Assembly: GCF_900115115.1 (NCBI RefSeq)
Contig: NZ_FOVI01000006.1
Span: 1 to 64,000, forward strand
Origin: Paenimyroides ummariense
GTDB lineage: Bacteria; Bacteroidota; Bacteroidia; Flavobacteriales; Flavobacteriaceae
DNA: 64,000 nucleotides
Reading direction: 5' to 3'
The number at the start of each line of letters is the position of its first letter. Position 1 is the first letter of the stretch. This document shows, one piece after another, positions 1-8,908 of the stretch. Position numbers and translations under genes: made by a program. The notes beneath the pieces were generated by a model. It did no database searches, was not told where the DNA came from, and worked only from the letters and a program-made list of their open reading frames with translations.

Positions 1-1
1 A

Positions 2-1774
2 ACGGCGATCATCGACGTACCTGCATCAGTAGTGAACCAGTTTGAGAACATTTACAACGACATTGTAAACGAACAGATTACCGTTGGTGGAGCTACCTAC
101 AACAGCTTTGAAGAGTACCTGACCACGATAGCGAACGATGCCATCAACATTGGCGGCAGTGCGTTTATCGATGTAACGGGCACGGGAACAGCAGCCGATC
201 CATACCAGGTATCGATCAAAGAAGGCGCAGCGAATTCTATGCTGATCACCAATGCGGCAGGCAATGTAGAATGGGCAAGCTTATCAACAATCGTAAAAGC
301 AAACGAAACAATCACCACGATCGTAAACAACAACGACGGGACGTATACTTATACCAACGAAGCAGGAGCAACGGCGATCATCGACGTACCTGCATCAGTA
401 GTGAACCAGTTTGAGAACATTTACAACGACATTGTAAACGAACAGATTACCGTTGGTGGGGCTACCTACAACAGCTTTGAAGAGTACCTGACCACGATAG
501 CGAACGATGCCATCAACATTGGCGGCAGTGCGTTTATCGATGTAACGGGCACGGGAACAGCGGCCGATCCATACCAGGTATCGATTAAGGAAGGCGCAGC
601 GAATTCTATGCTGATCACCAATGCGGCAGGCAATGTAGAATGGGTAAGCTTATCAACAATTGTTAAAGCTAACGAAACAATCACCACGATCGTAAACAAT
701 AACGACGGGACGTATACTTATACCAACGAAGCAGGAGCAACGGCGATCATCGACGTACCTGAATCAGTAGTGAACCAGTTTGAGAACATTTACAACGACA
801 TTGTAAACGAACAGATTACCGTTGGTGGGGCTACCTACAACAGCTTTGAAGAGTACCTGACCACGATAGCGAACGATGCCATCAACATTGGCGGCAGTGC
901 GTTTATCGATGTAACGGGCACGGGAACAGCAGCCGATCCATACCAGGTATCGATCAAAGAAGGCGCAGCGAATTCTATGCTGATCACCAATGCGGCAGGC
1001 AATGTAGAATGGGCAAGCTTATCAACAATCGTAAAAGCAAACGAAACAATCACCACGATCGTAAACAACAACGACGGGACGTACACTTATACCAACGAAG
1101 CAGGAGCAACGGCGATCATCGACGTACCAGCATCAGTAGTTAACCAGTTCGAGAACATTTACAACGACATTGTAAACGAACAGATTACCGTTGATGGGGC
1201 TACCTACAACAGCTTTGAAGAGTACCTTACCACGATAGCAAACGATGCGGTCAACATTGGCGGCAGCGCGTTTATCGATGTAACCGGCACGGGAACAGCG
1301 GCCGATCCATACCAGGTATCGATTAAGGAAGGCGCAGCGAATTCAATGCTGATCACCAATGCGGCAGGCAATGTAGAATGGGCAAGCTTATCAACAATCG
1401 TAAAAGCAAACGAAACAATCACCACGATCGTAAACAACAACGACGGGACGTATACTTATACCAACGAAGCAGGAGCAACGGCGATCATCGACGTACCTGC
1501 ATCAGTAGTGAACCAGTTCGAGAACATTTACAACGACATTGTAAACGAACAGATTACCGTTGGTGGGGCTACCTACAATACTTTTGAAGAGTATCTGACC
1601 ACGATAGCGAACGATGCCATCAACATTGGCGGCAGCGCGTTTATCGATGTAACCGGCACGGGAACAGCGGCCGATCCATACCAGGTATCGATTAAGGAAG
1701 GCGCAGCAAACTCGATGTTGATTACCAATGCGGCAGGCAATGTAGAATGGGCAAGCTTATCAAGTATCGTAAAA
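2..1774 (+). repeat. Tandem 369-bp coding repeat, five copies
   Basis: Units begin at 32, 401, 770, 1139 and 1508 (each starting GTGAACCAG or GTTAACCAG); the fifth is cut short where the 276-bp family takes over. The period is exactly 369 bases (123 codons). Copies differ at only a few positions, mostly silent, with occasional coding changes such as Ala to Val near 644, Ala to Glu near 761 and Gly to Asp near 1195. This level of identity implies recent duplication or ongoing gene conversion. Confidence 0.95.
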
Positions 1775-4426
1775 GCGAACGAAACATTGACGGTATTGTC
1801 TTACAACAATGCGACCAATGAATTGACGTATACCGATGAAAAAGGTACTGCTTCTGTAATCAACTTAAACGAAGGATCGGTAAGCTATGATGGCGCTACG
1901 AACACTTTAACGCATACCAATGCAGCAGGTGTATCAACGAACATCGCAATGAACAATTCAGCTTTAAGCTACGATGCAGCGAACGAAACATTGGTATTCA
2001 CAGACAACAAAGGCGTAAGCAATACAATTGATTTAGGCGCGTTGGTAGCAGCGAACGAAACATTGACAGTATTGTCTTACAACAATGCGACCAATGAATT
2101 GACGTATACCGATGAAAAAGGTACTGCTTCTGTAATCAACTTAAACGAAGGATCGGTAAGCTATGATGGCGCAACGAACACCTTAACGCATACCAATGCA
2201 GCAGGTGTAACAACCAACATCGCAATGAACAATTCTGCTTTAAGCTACGATGCAGCGAACGAAACATTGGTATTCACAGATAACAAAGGTGTAAGCAATA
2301 CAATTGATTTAGGTGCTTTGGTAGCGGCGAACGAAACATTGACGGTATTGTCTTACAACAATGCGACCAATGAATTGACGTATACCGATGAAAAAGGTAC
2401 TGCTTCGGTAATCAACTTAAACGAAGGATCGGTAAGCTATGATGGCGCAACGAACACCTTAACGCATACCAATGCAGCAGGTGTAACAACCAACATCGCA
2501 ATGAACAATTCTGCTTTAAGCTACGATGCAGCGAACGAAACTTTGGTATTCACCGACAACAAAGGCGTAAGCAATACAATTGATTTAGGTGCTTTGGTAG
2601 CGGCGAACGAAACATTGACGGTATTGTCTTACAACAATGCTACCAATGAATTGACGTATACCGATGAAAAAGGTACAGCTTCAGTAATCAATTTAAACGA
2701 AGGATCTGTAAGCTATGATGGCACAACGAACACGCTGACGCATACCAATGCAGCAGGTGTATCAACGAACATCGCAATGAACAATTCAGCTTTAAGCTAC
2801 GATGCAGCGAACGAAACATTGGTATTCACAGACAACAAAGGCGTAAGCAATACAATTGATTTAGGTGCTTTGGTAGCGGCGAATACAACTAACACTCTTC
2901 GTTTAGTAAACAACGAACTAACAAGTACGGTTAACGGTGTAGCTTCAACGGTTACTATTACAGATGCAAACATTGTATCAGGTAAAAATATTACGGGTAC
3001 AGGAATAACGGTTGGTAATGGTAACGGATCTGCATTAAAAGATGTAACGCTTGCTATAACTCCGGGAACAGCTAATCAGGTATTGGTGACCAATACTTCT
3101 GGAAATGGAACAACGTGGGTAGATCAGTCGGTTATATCGCCAACTACAACTAATATACTAACGTCAAACGGAAATACAATTACATCAAATGTAAATGGTG
3201 TTTCAGATGCTGCTGCTATTATTAATTCAGTAGCAAACTCATTAGATGTTGATAACAAATTGATTACTACTGTAAACGGAGTGCCTGGTACAGGTGTTGA
3301 TTTAACACCGGCAATACAGGCAAATCAGAATAATACGGTGGTTGCTCAAGGAACAGGTATTACGGTTACCCCTAGTACATCTGGAAAAACAACAACATAT
3401 ACGGTAGCTGCAAACCCTGCTGAAATAACGCTGAATGGAGATGTTACAGGTACTGCAAACGCTACAAAAGTAGTTAAGATTCAGGGCACTTCTGTGAGCG
3501 CTACAGCACCTTCTGCAGCAGGTCAGGCGTTGGTTTATAACAGTACATCAAACCAATGGGAACCGGGAACACCAAAGATTGATGCAGGTAATGTTACAGA
3601 CCGTAAAGATTTAACAGCAACAGCTGGTGATAATTCTATTACTGTAACAAACGGTACGGGAACAACTTTGGTTAACACACAGTTACATGTTACAAATAAC
3701 GGTATAACTACAGCAAAATTGGCAGACAATGCTGTTACTACAGGAAAGATTATCAATGGTACTGTTTTAGCAGAAGATTTAAATCCGAGCATAGCAGGAG
3801 ACGGACTTGTTTTAAATACAGCAAACAACAGGTTAGATGTAAAGGCAGAAAGCGGTGTTGAAATTCATGATGATAAAGTGAAATTAGGTGGAAACTTAAC
3901 GCGTACTACAACCATTACTCAAAATGGTAATCCGTTTACTATAGCAACAGGTGGAAGTGATTTGAATATTACAGGTTTAGATAAAACCAAAGTTCAGGCT
4001 ACGGTAAATACCGGGACAGGTGTAACAGATTACCTGTTGGCAGTAGGAGCAGACGATAAAGTAAAAGCATTAAAAGCTGCAATGCCTAAATTCTTTTATA
4101 TGCCGTCGGTATTGGTGCCAACAGCAGAAAGTCAGGTAGGACAAACAGGTGTTACATTTAACAACGCTACTCGTACGGGAACTATTGATTTGTACAGTAT
4201 TTATGTTGCACAGTTCGGTTCGCCTGTTATGAGTAGTGCAGGAGCAGCACCATTACCGGTATTACCGGCAGGCGAATTAGGTTTTCACGTAACGTATGCA
4301 ACTTCAAACGTATTTACAATTAATAGCATAACGGCTGCAGGATTAATGACATATACTGTGAGTTCAACCGCAGACATTAGCAATGGAAGCTTTATTAATA
4401 TTGTATTTTCTGTAAACGAAGATTAA
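2..4426 (+). CDS. Giant repetitive surface adhesin-like protein (5' end outside window)
   Basis: The reading frame is open to the left edge, so only the last 1474 residues are visible; the GTG at 32 lies inside a repeat and is not a real start. Residues up to about 591 are five copies of a 123-residue unit, the next 368 are four copies of a 92-residue unit, and the rest is unique Thr/Asn/Gly/Val-rich sequence typical of stacked beta-strand surface proteins. Both units share a roughly 30-residue motif of the type DGTYTYTNEAGATAIIDV. The last 110 or so residues (from MPKFFYMPSVLVPT) look like a globular cap. I see no T9SS sorting domain at the C terminus, and Cys is essentially absent. The next gene starts 2 bases after the stop, so the three surface genes probably form one operon. 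A role in adhesion or a surface layer is inferred from architecture only. Confidence 0.8.
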   Translation, partial: TAIIDVPASVVNQFENIYNDIVNEQITVGGATYNSFEEYLTTIANDAINIGGSAFIDVTGTGTAADPYQVSIKEGAANSMLITNAAGNVEWASLSTIVKANETITTIVNNNDGTYTYTNEAGATAIIDVPASVVNQFENIYNDIVNEQITVGGATYNSFEEYLTTIANDAINIGGSAFIDVTGTGTAADPYQVSIKEGAANSMLITNAAGNVEWVSLSTIVKANETITTIVNNNDGTYTYTNEAGATAIIDVPESVVNQFENIYNDIVNEQITVGGATYNSFEEYLTTIANDAINIGGSAFIDVTGTGTAADPYQVSIKEGAANSMLITNAAGNVEWASLSTIVKANETITTIVNNNDGTYTYTNEAGATAIIDVPASVVNQFENIYNDIVNEQITVDGATYNSFEEYLTTIANDAVNIGGSAFIDVTGTGTAADPYQVSIKEGAANSMLITNAAGNVEWASLSTIVKANETITTIVNNNDGTYTYTNEAGATAIIDVPASVVNQFENIYNDIVNEQITVGGATYNTFEEYLTTIANDAINIGGSAFIDVTGTGTAADPYQVSIKEGAANSMLITNAAGNVEWASLSSIVKANETLTVLSYNNATNELTYTDEKGTASVINLNEGSVSYDGATNTLTHTNAAGVSTNIAMNNSALSYDAANETLVFTDNKGVSNTIDLGALVAANETLTVLSYNNATNELTYTDEKGTASVINLNEGSVSYDGATNTLTHTNAAGVTTNIAMNNSALSYDAANETLVFTDNKGVSNTIDLGALVAANETLTVLSYNNATNELTYTDEKGTASVINLNEGSVSYDGATNTLTHTNAAGVTTNIAMNNSALSYDAANETLVFTDNKGVSNTIDLGALVAANETLTVLSYNNATNELTYTDEKGTASVINLNEGSVSYDGTTNTLTHTNAAGVSTNIAMNNSALSYDAANETLVFTDNKGVSNTIDLGALVAANTTNTLRLVNNELTSTVNGVASTVTITDANIVSGKNITGTGITVGNGNGSALKDVTLAITPGTANQVLVTNTSGNGTTWVDQSVISPTTTNILTSNGNTITSNVNGVSDAAAIINSVANSLDVDNKLITTVNGVPGTGVDLTPAIQANQNNTVVAQGTGITVTPSTSGKTTTYTVAANPAEITLNGDVTGTANATKVVKIQGTSVSATAPSAAGQALVYNSTSNQWEPGTPKIDAGNVTDRKDLTATAGDNSITVTNGTGTTLVNTQLHVTNNGITTAKLADNAVTTGKIINGTVLAEDLNPSIAGDGLVLNTANNRLDVKAESGVEIHDDKVKLGGNLTRTTTITQNGNPFTIATGGSDLNITGLDKTKVQATVNTGTGVTDYLLAVGADDKVKALKAAMPKFFYMPSVLVPTAESQVGQTGVTFNNATRTGTIDLYSIYVAQFGSPVMSSAGAAPLPVLPAGELGFHVTYATSNVFTINSITAAGLMTYTVSSTADISNGSFINIVFSVNED
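1775..2878 (+). repeat. Tandem 276-bp coding repeat, four copies
   Basis: Units begin at 1775, 2051, 2327 and 2603 (GCGAACGAAACATTGAC), a period of exactly 276 bases (92 codons). Each unit consists of three related sub-repeats of about 30 residues: LSYNNATNELTYTDEKG, VSYDGATNTLTHTNAAG and LSYDAANETLVFTDNKG. The DNA copies are nearly identical, so the copy number may vary between strains. Confidence 0.95.
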
Positions 4427-4428
4427 TT

Positions 4429-4935
4429 ATGAGAAGAGCAGTTTTATATATAACGATATTTTTTGCACTGTGTTTTGGATTCAAGGCACAGTCGCAAAAT
4501 GCTGTGACAGAATATGATGTAAAGTTAAATAGTTTGCAAAATTCTTCGAGAGAAATATTGAACAATTTTATAAATGGCCCACAAAGTTCTGCATTTGTGA
4601 ATGATGATCAGCAGCCTAAAATTTATGTAAGGTCCGGAGAAAATATAAATACTTTATTTCTAAAAAAACCTTCCGATTTTACATTGATAACACAAGATTA
4701 TGCAAATGAGATTAGTACTATTAAGGTATTGAATATTGAATGGAATGGTTCAGATGTCTTTAATTTCCCAAATAATTTATTATCCATACTTCCAAATCTT
4801 GAATATGTTTATGTAAGATCATATCAGAATCTTTCAAAACAAACAATTGAGACAAATTTTCAAAATTTGTTAGCCTTGTTAAGTAGTAAATCAGGAGTTG
4901 AAGTATTATATCTAACAATGGAACAACCCCAGTAA
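4429..4935 (+). CDS. Small secreted protein of unknown function
   Basis: This 168-residue protein has a clear N-terminal signal peptide (MRRAVLYITIFFALCFGFKAQSQ, cleavage about residue 20-22). The mature part is hydrophilic. Its second half (residues 90-165) has a leucine-rich-repeat-like spacing, for example LPNLEYVYVRS, but too few units for a confident LRR call. I do not recognise the family. The gene sits 2 bases after the repeat adhesin and 11 bases before the DUF11-type protein, so it is probably co-transcribed and may be an accessory or anchoring factor; that role is inferred from position alone. The start is the first ATG after the upstream stop. Confidence 0.6.
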   Translation: MRRAVLYITIFFALCFGFKAQSQNAVTEYDVKLNSLQNSSREILNNFINGPQSSAFVNDDQQPKIYVRSGENINTLFLKKPSDFTLITQDYANEISTIKVLNIEWNGSDVFNFPNNLLSILPNLEYVYVRSYQNLSKQTIETNFQNLLALLSSKSGVEVLYLTMEQPQ

Positions 4936-4946
4936 AAACAAATTCA

Positions 4947-7907
4947 ATGATAAGAAATAAGATAAATAACATTCGTGTTATTATAAAAATAGTCATGGTA
5001 TTGGTTTTTGTAGGTATAGGTACTACCGGCATCTTTGCTCAGGTGAATTTTACCCAACGAACTTCTTCTAAAGCTCCGGCTCCGTATACAGGGGTAACCA
5101 ATTACAATTTGCAGGGAGATTTTACTATGATTGGTAATACCAATATTACATTGGTTAATTATTCTAACACAGGAAGCAATAGTGCTGATATGCAGTTTGT
5201 AGATATTGATGGACAAGGAGCCACAAGAAACTCTTCATCTGCACAATTAAATATACCGGGAGGAGAGTGTACAGAAATTGTGTATGCAGGATTATATTGG
5301 ACAGGAAGAGCACAAACATCGTCTTTAATCAACCCGGGATATACTTTTAGCACATCAAGAAGATTCGGGCATAATGGTCAGATTGAAGGGAATGCAATAG
5401 TAACAATATCTAGACAGGGTACAAACAATGATTATTATCCTAGATATACAATTACAGTAGGATCTAGTATAGTTCAGATTGATTTTACAAATAACAATAA
5501 CAGTAACAGGGTACAGTATAGAACGGGAACAACAGGAAGCTTTACTTCTATTCCAGTAAGCTATTCAAATTCATCTAATGTTGGGACTGCTACATTTAAT
5601 ACAAATTTAAGTTTAAACGTGGGCGGACAGCAAATTATTATTAATGGTTTGCAGAGAGATAGTAGAACAACAATGACGGAAGCACAATATAGGACTGCGG
5701 GCTATGTTGTTCAAACCACTGACTTTGATAAGCGTAAGATAAAACTAAAAAAAGACAATCTTAATTATGAAGAAATAACTGCACATACCGTAAATAACAA
5801 CCCGCAGATATTATTTCCAAATAATAATTACGATTATATTTATGCAGCATATTCTGATGTTACAGATTATGTACGTGCAAACGGAGCCGGAAATTATTTT
5901 GTGGGTGATATTGCGTTAGTAGAAGGAAATGGTGGTAGTGTAGGTTATATAGGTGGTTGGGGTATGGTTATCATCTATAAAAACACATCGATGAAATGGC
6001 GTGATATTACAGTATTTGACGGGTATGGATATATGAGTCAGGCTGTGGGTTCAAAAGAACTGCCTGTAAGTGGATTTAGAGCAGCTCAAAATGGCAATGT
6101 CAATGTAAAGTTTGGAATGATGGCGGCAGAAGGAGATGTGAGTATCAGTAATGATTACTTTGATATAAGAGATACTTCCAATGCGTGGCGAAGAATTGAT
6201 AAATCAAATGGATCTACCTCTACTCCAGGTACTTCTACTCCAAACTTTTTTAATTCATCAATATTAACAGGCGGAAACACTCGAAATCCAAATCTACAGA
6301 ATAATACAGGTATAGATATTGTGATGTTCGATCTGGTAAATACTGGAAACAGTATAATAGGAAACAGCCAGACAAGTTCTACATTTAGATTTGGCTCAAA
6401 TCAGGATGTTTACAGTATCTTCAATATTGTTTTCGCTGTAGATGCCTATGTTCCCCAAGTAATCGGTGAAAATACACCGGGAATCAACAACCCTGGTACA
6501 GGAAGTACAGTTGATCCCGATCAAGATTTAGAATTCGATCTGAATATATACAATAAAGGAACCGAGGCAGTTAATAATTTACAGATAGATATTCCTATTC
6601 CATTTAATCTACACTATGATGGGGCATCTGTGGTTCAAGGCACACACCCAACAATTAAAATACCCAACAATACAACGGTAGAATGGATAAAACCTGCATG
6701 GGCACCCGTTGGGGCAACTCCCCAAGATTATCCTGGAGGAACATTAAGATGGAATGTAGGCACATTGCCTTTGGATACCACAATGGCTATTTTACAGGGA
6801 ACCTTGAAATATAAATTTAAGGTAACAAGTAATTGTGCCTTACTTTCTACAGTTGGATCGTGTGGATTAAAGATAAATGTTAACGGTACGATATCTGGAA
6901 CGGGAGCTACTTCGGGAGTTCCGGTATCAGCTAAGTTGGTACGTGATTATGCTGCTGGAAGTTGTTCAGGTGCTATTTATGATGATTTTGAATCTACTAT
7001 TGCCGTTAGTCAGGCATTTATTCAAAGTTGTTCTCCACCACCGGTAGAAGACGGTATGTTACAGTTTAAAGCTTTTTGCTCATTGGCAGGTAATGCATTT
7101 CCACGTGCACAAATTGCTGATAGATACCCGTTAGGAACCAAGTTTTTTACAGTAGCACCGCCAAATTATGACTCTAATGCAAATTTAGTTACCGGTAACT
7201 TTCCTGTAGCAGCGAATGGAACAAAAACAACATATTATGCAATGGTTCCTGGTATGGAAGCAAACTGCTATATAAGGTTGCAAACATCGGTAGAGTTGGT
7301 AACAACACAGCCAACTGTTCAAAATGTATCAGTATGTCAGGGAAGTCCTGTAGTTCTTCAAAATGCACTGTCACCAACAGGTGTTACAAACGGTTACCAG
7401 TTGTATTATTTTGATTCGGCAGGTGCAACCGTACCTTTATCATCAGATCCAAACCCTACAGCTGTTGCTACGCATAACTATTGGGTAGCCGAAGGAACAT
7501 CAGTATCAGGTACTGTATGTATTGGTCCTAAAGTTCCGTTTACTGTTACCATTAATGCACAGCCTGTAGTTGCACAAAATGTTGGTAACATTAGCATCTG
7601 TGAAAATAATGATGCTCAAATAACGGTAAATGTAACCGGAGGAACCACTTACAACTGGGAATATGCAACGGCAGCTGCACCAACGGTGTGGAATACGCTG
7701 AACAATACAACTTACAGCGGACAAATAACAGTGAATAATGCTGTCTTAAATATATCGCATGCTACCACAGTTTTAAATGGTATTAAAGTACGATTGAAAG
7801 TAGCGAACAGCAATAATTGTGAAGATAGGTCTAATCAGGTAAGTATTGAAATTAAAAATTGCGGAGCTATTACGAACCCGATGCTTCCTAATAAAGCAAA
7901 ACAATAA
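4947..7907 (+). CDS. Large secreted DUF11/Ig-like surface protein
   Basis: This 986-residue protein begins with an N-terminal signal segment (hydrophobic stretch ending GTTGIFAQ near residue 32). Residues 33 to about 500 form a beta-rich domain with the YAGLYWTGR signature often seen in Bacteroidetes DUF11 surface proteins. Residues about 505-650 are DUF11-like (VDPDQDLEFDLNIYNKGTEA). The last 200 residues carry two Ig-like segments, each with a paired-Cys strand (VSVCQGSPVVL and ISICENNDAQI). The protein ends ITNPMLPNKAKQ with no recognisable T9SS type A or B sorting domain, so the secretion route is uncertain. It is the last gene of the surface operon and is followed by a long hairpin. Adhesion or a structural surface role is likely from architecture, not shown. 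Confidence 0.7.
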   Translation: MIRNKINNIRVIIKIVMVLVFVGIGTTGIFAQVNFTQRTSSKAPAPYTGVTNYNLQGDFTMIGNTNITLVNYSNTGSNSADMQFVDIDGQGATRNSSSAQLNIPGGECTEIVYAGLYWTGRAQTSSLINPGYTFSTSRRFGHNGQIEGNAIVTISRQGTNNDYYPRYTITVGSSIVQIDFTNNNNSNRVQYRTGTTGSFTSIPVSYSNSSNVGTATFNTNLSLNVGGQQIIINGLQRDSRTTMTEAQYRTAGYVVQTTDFDKRKIKLKKDNLNYEEITAHTVNNNPQILFPNNNYDYIYAAYSDVTDYVRANGAGNYFVGDIALVEGNGGSVGYIGGWGMVIIYKNTSMKWRDITVFDGYGYMSQAVGSKELPVSGFRAAQNGNVNVKFGMMAAEGDVSISNDYFDIRDTSNAWRRIDKSNGSTSTPGTSTPNFFNSSILTGGNTRNPNLQNNTGIDIVMFDLVNTGNSIIGNSQTSSTFRFGSNQDVYSIFNIVFAVDAYVPQVIGENTPGINNPGTGSTVDPDQDLEFDLNIYNKGTEAVNNLQIDIPIPFNLHYDGASVVQGTHPTIKIPNNTTVEWIKPAWAPVGATPQDYPGGTLRWNVGTLPLDTTMAILQGTLKYKFKVTSNCALLSTVGSCGLKINVNGTISGTGATSGVPVSAKLVRDYAAGSCSGAIYDDFESTIAVSQAFIQSCSPPPVEDGMLQFKAFCSLAGNAFPRAQIADRYPLGTKFFTVAPPNYDSNANLVTGNFPVAANGTKTTYYAMVPGMEANCYIRLQTSVELVTTQPTVQNVSVCQGSPVVLQNALSPTGVTNGYQLYYFDSAGATVPLSSDPNPTAVATHNYWVAEGTSVSGTVCIGPKVPFTVTINAQPVVAQNVGNISICENNDAQITVNVTGGTTYNWEYATAAAPTVWNTLNNTTYSGQITVNNAVLNISHATTVLNGIKVRLKVANSNNCEDRSNQVSIEIKNCGAITNPMLPNKAKQ

Positions 7908-7917
7908 TAGTTAATTA

Positions 7918-7960
7918 TCACTGTGCAGGATTTTATCTATTGATTAATTCTGCACAGTGA
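7918..7960 (+). terminator. Hairpin after surface operon
   Basis: An 11-bp perfect inverted repeat (TCACTGTGCAG at 7918-7928, CTGCACAGTGA at 7950-7960) with a 21-base loop lies 11 bases after the stop of the DUF11-type gene. There is no T-run after the stem, so it may be a weak or protein-assisted terminator, or a binding site. Confidence 0.5.
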
Positions 7961-7971
7961 ATTATGAAATC

Positions 7972-8039
7972 TTTGCGCTACGCAAACTATAAAACAGGCT
8001 GTTTTAAGCCTTAAATCATTCTATTAATTTAGGATGATT
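7972..8039. repeat. Cluster of three short inverted repeats
   Basis: Three palindromes lie in the 219-base gap before the HTH genes: TTTGCG/CGCAAA (7972-7977 and 7981-7986), AAAACAG/CTGTTTT (7991-7997 and 7999-8005), and AATCATTCTA/TAGGATGATT (8014-8023 and 8030-8039, one mismatch). With the hairpin at 7918-7960 this makes four inverted repeats in about 120 bases. They may be operator sites for the adjacent HTH proteins; that is inference. Confidence 0.45.
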
Positions 8040-8126
8040 ACTTCAATTTAAGTTTCTTCTACCATCTTTACTATGATTTTTAGAAGGAATTAGAAAATAT
8101 TTATGATCGATTAATGAAGAAAGACT

Positions 8127-8561
8127 ATGGAATTTATGTATAAGGATATTCATATCGGGAAGCTTATTTTTCAATTGGTTACCGAAAAAGAGATAGATGA
8201 TGACCGTATCGTGAAATTTCTAAAGGTTCCTCAAAGTAAGATTAATGAAATGTATCAGTCAAAAGATTTAGGTACAGAAATGTTATTGCTTTGGAGCAAA
8301 TTATTGGAGTACGATTTTTTTAGAATTTACTCACAGCATCTGTTACTCTACGCACCACCGGCATCTTTAAATTACAACAAAAAAGATACTGTTTCAAGCC
8401 TGCCGCAGTTTCGAAAAAATGTTTATACAACAGAGATTATAAACTTTATAGTTGAATTGTACGAGAATAAGGAAATGACACAGAAAGAAATAATGGATAA
8501 ATACAACATCCCAAAAACAACATTGTACAAATGGATAAAGAAGCACAAAAAAGAGTTATAA
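8127..8561 (+). CDS. Helix-turn-helix protein, first of an overlapping pair
   Basis: This 144-residue protein opens with a conserved block (KDIHIGKLI, then LLLWSKLLEYDFFRIYSQHLLLYAPP at residues 51-76) that I recognise from a family common in Chryseobacterium, Elizabethkingia and Flavobacterium, often labelled transposase. Residues about 100-144 form a homeodomain-like HTH of the Tc1/IS3-OrfA kind (MTQKEIMDKYNIPKTTLYKWIK). No catalytic transposase domain or terminal repeats are present, so a DNA-binding or regulatory role is more likely. The gene overlaps the next by 31 bases, implying translational coupling. The start could be ATG 8127 or 8136. Its target is unknown; the inverted repeats just upstream are candidates. 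Confidence 0.65.
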   Translation: MEFMYKDIHIGKLIFQLVTEKEIDDDRIVKFLKVPQSKINEMYQSKDLGTEMLLLWSKLLEYDFFRIYSQHLLLYAPPASLNYNKKDTVSSLPQFRKNVYTTEIINFIVELYENKEMTQKEIMDKYNIPKTTLYKWIKKHKKEL

Positions 8562-8875
8562 TTCCAAATTATAAAAGGATCTATGAGGACTTGCTTGATA
8601 GAAAGTATCCGCATAAAAAGGAAGTATGTAAGTCTGTTTTGGCAAAGGAAAAACTGAATTCGATGGATGTTTTTTTGCTGAACAATTTAATTTTTGACAA
8701 AGAAACCAAAGAAGAAAATGAGAACGATCAAAAATACCGCTCATACGACAAAACATCTATTCTTAAAATTCTTCAATATCAGGCAAAAAATAAACTGAAC
8801 AATACACAGTTGGCAGATCATTTTGGTTTAAGCCGCAATACGGTTGCCAAGTGGAAAAAGATGTTCCAATTGTAA
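8531..8875 (+). CDS. Helix-turn-helix protein, second of the pair
   Basis: This 114-residue basic protein has an N-terminal motif (IPNYKRIYEDLLDRKYPHKK, residues 11-30) that I have seen in partners of the upstream family. A spacer is followed by a C-terminal HTH (LNNTQLADHFGLSRNTVAKWKKMF, about residues 88-111). It starts inside the upstream gene (31-base overlap) and ends 5 bases before a strong bidirectional hairpin. Both genes carry a C-terminal HTH after an unrelated N-terminal domain, which suggests a heteromeric DNA-binding pair. The function is not established. Start ATG 8531 is the only sensible one. Confidence 0.6.
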   Translation: MDKEAQKRVIIPNYKRIYEDLLDRKYPHKKEVCKSVLAKEKLNSMDVFLLNNLIFDKETKEENENDQKYRSYDKTSILKILQYQAKNKLNNTQLADHFGLSRNTVAKWKKMFQL

Positions 8876-8880
8876 AATAA

Positions 8881-8904
8881 AAATGCCGCAATTAAGCGGC
8901 ATTT
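8881..8904. terminator. Bidirectional intrinsic terminator
   Basis: A 9-bp perfect stem (AAATGCCGC at 8881-8889, GCGGCATTT at 8896-8904) has a 6-base loop, with an A-run on the left and T-rich sequence on the right. It separates the rightward HTH pair from the leftward PfpI gene. Confidence 0.8.
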
Positions 8905-8908
8905 TCTA

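Noticed and set aside
97..1440. Four evenly spaced leftward frames of about 78-83 codons opposite the adhesin repeats
   Set aside because: They recur every 369 bases only because the coding repeat does; they are antisense shadows with no independent start signals.
2..2878. CRISPR-like array
   Set aside because: The units are 369 and 276 bases, directly adjacent, in frame and translated; there are no short repeats separated by unique spacers and no cas genes.
8127..8875. Insertion sequence (orfA/orfB) reading of the HTH pair
   Set aside because: No DDE or HUH catalytic domain, no terminal inverted repeats around the pair and no target duplication are visible.
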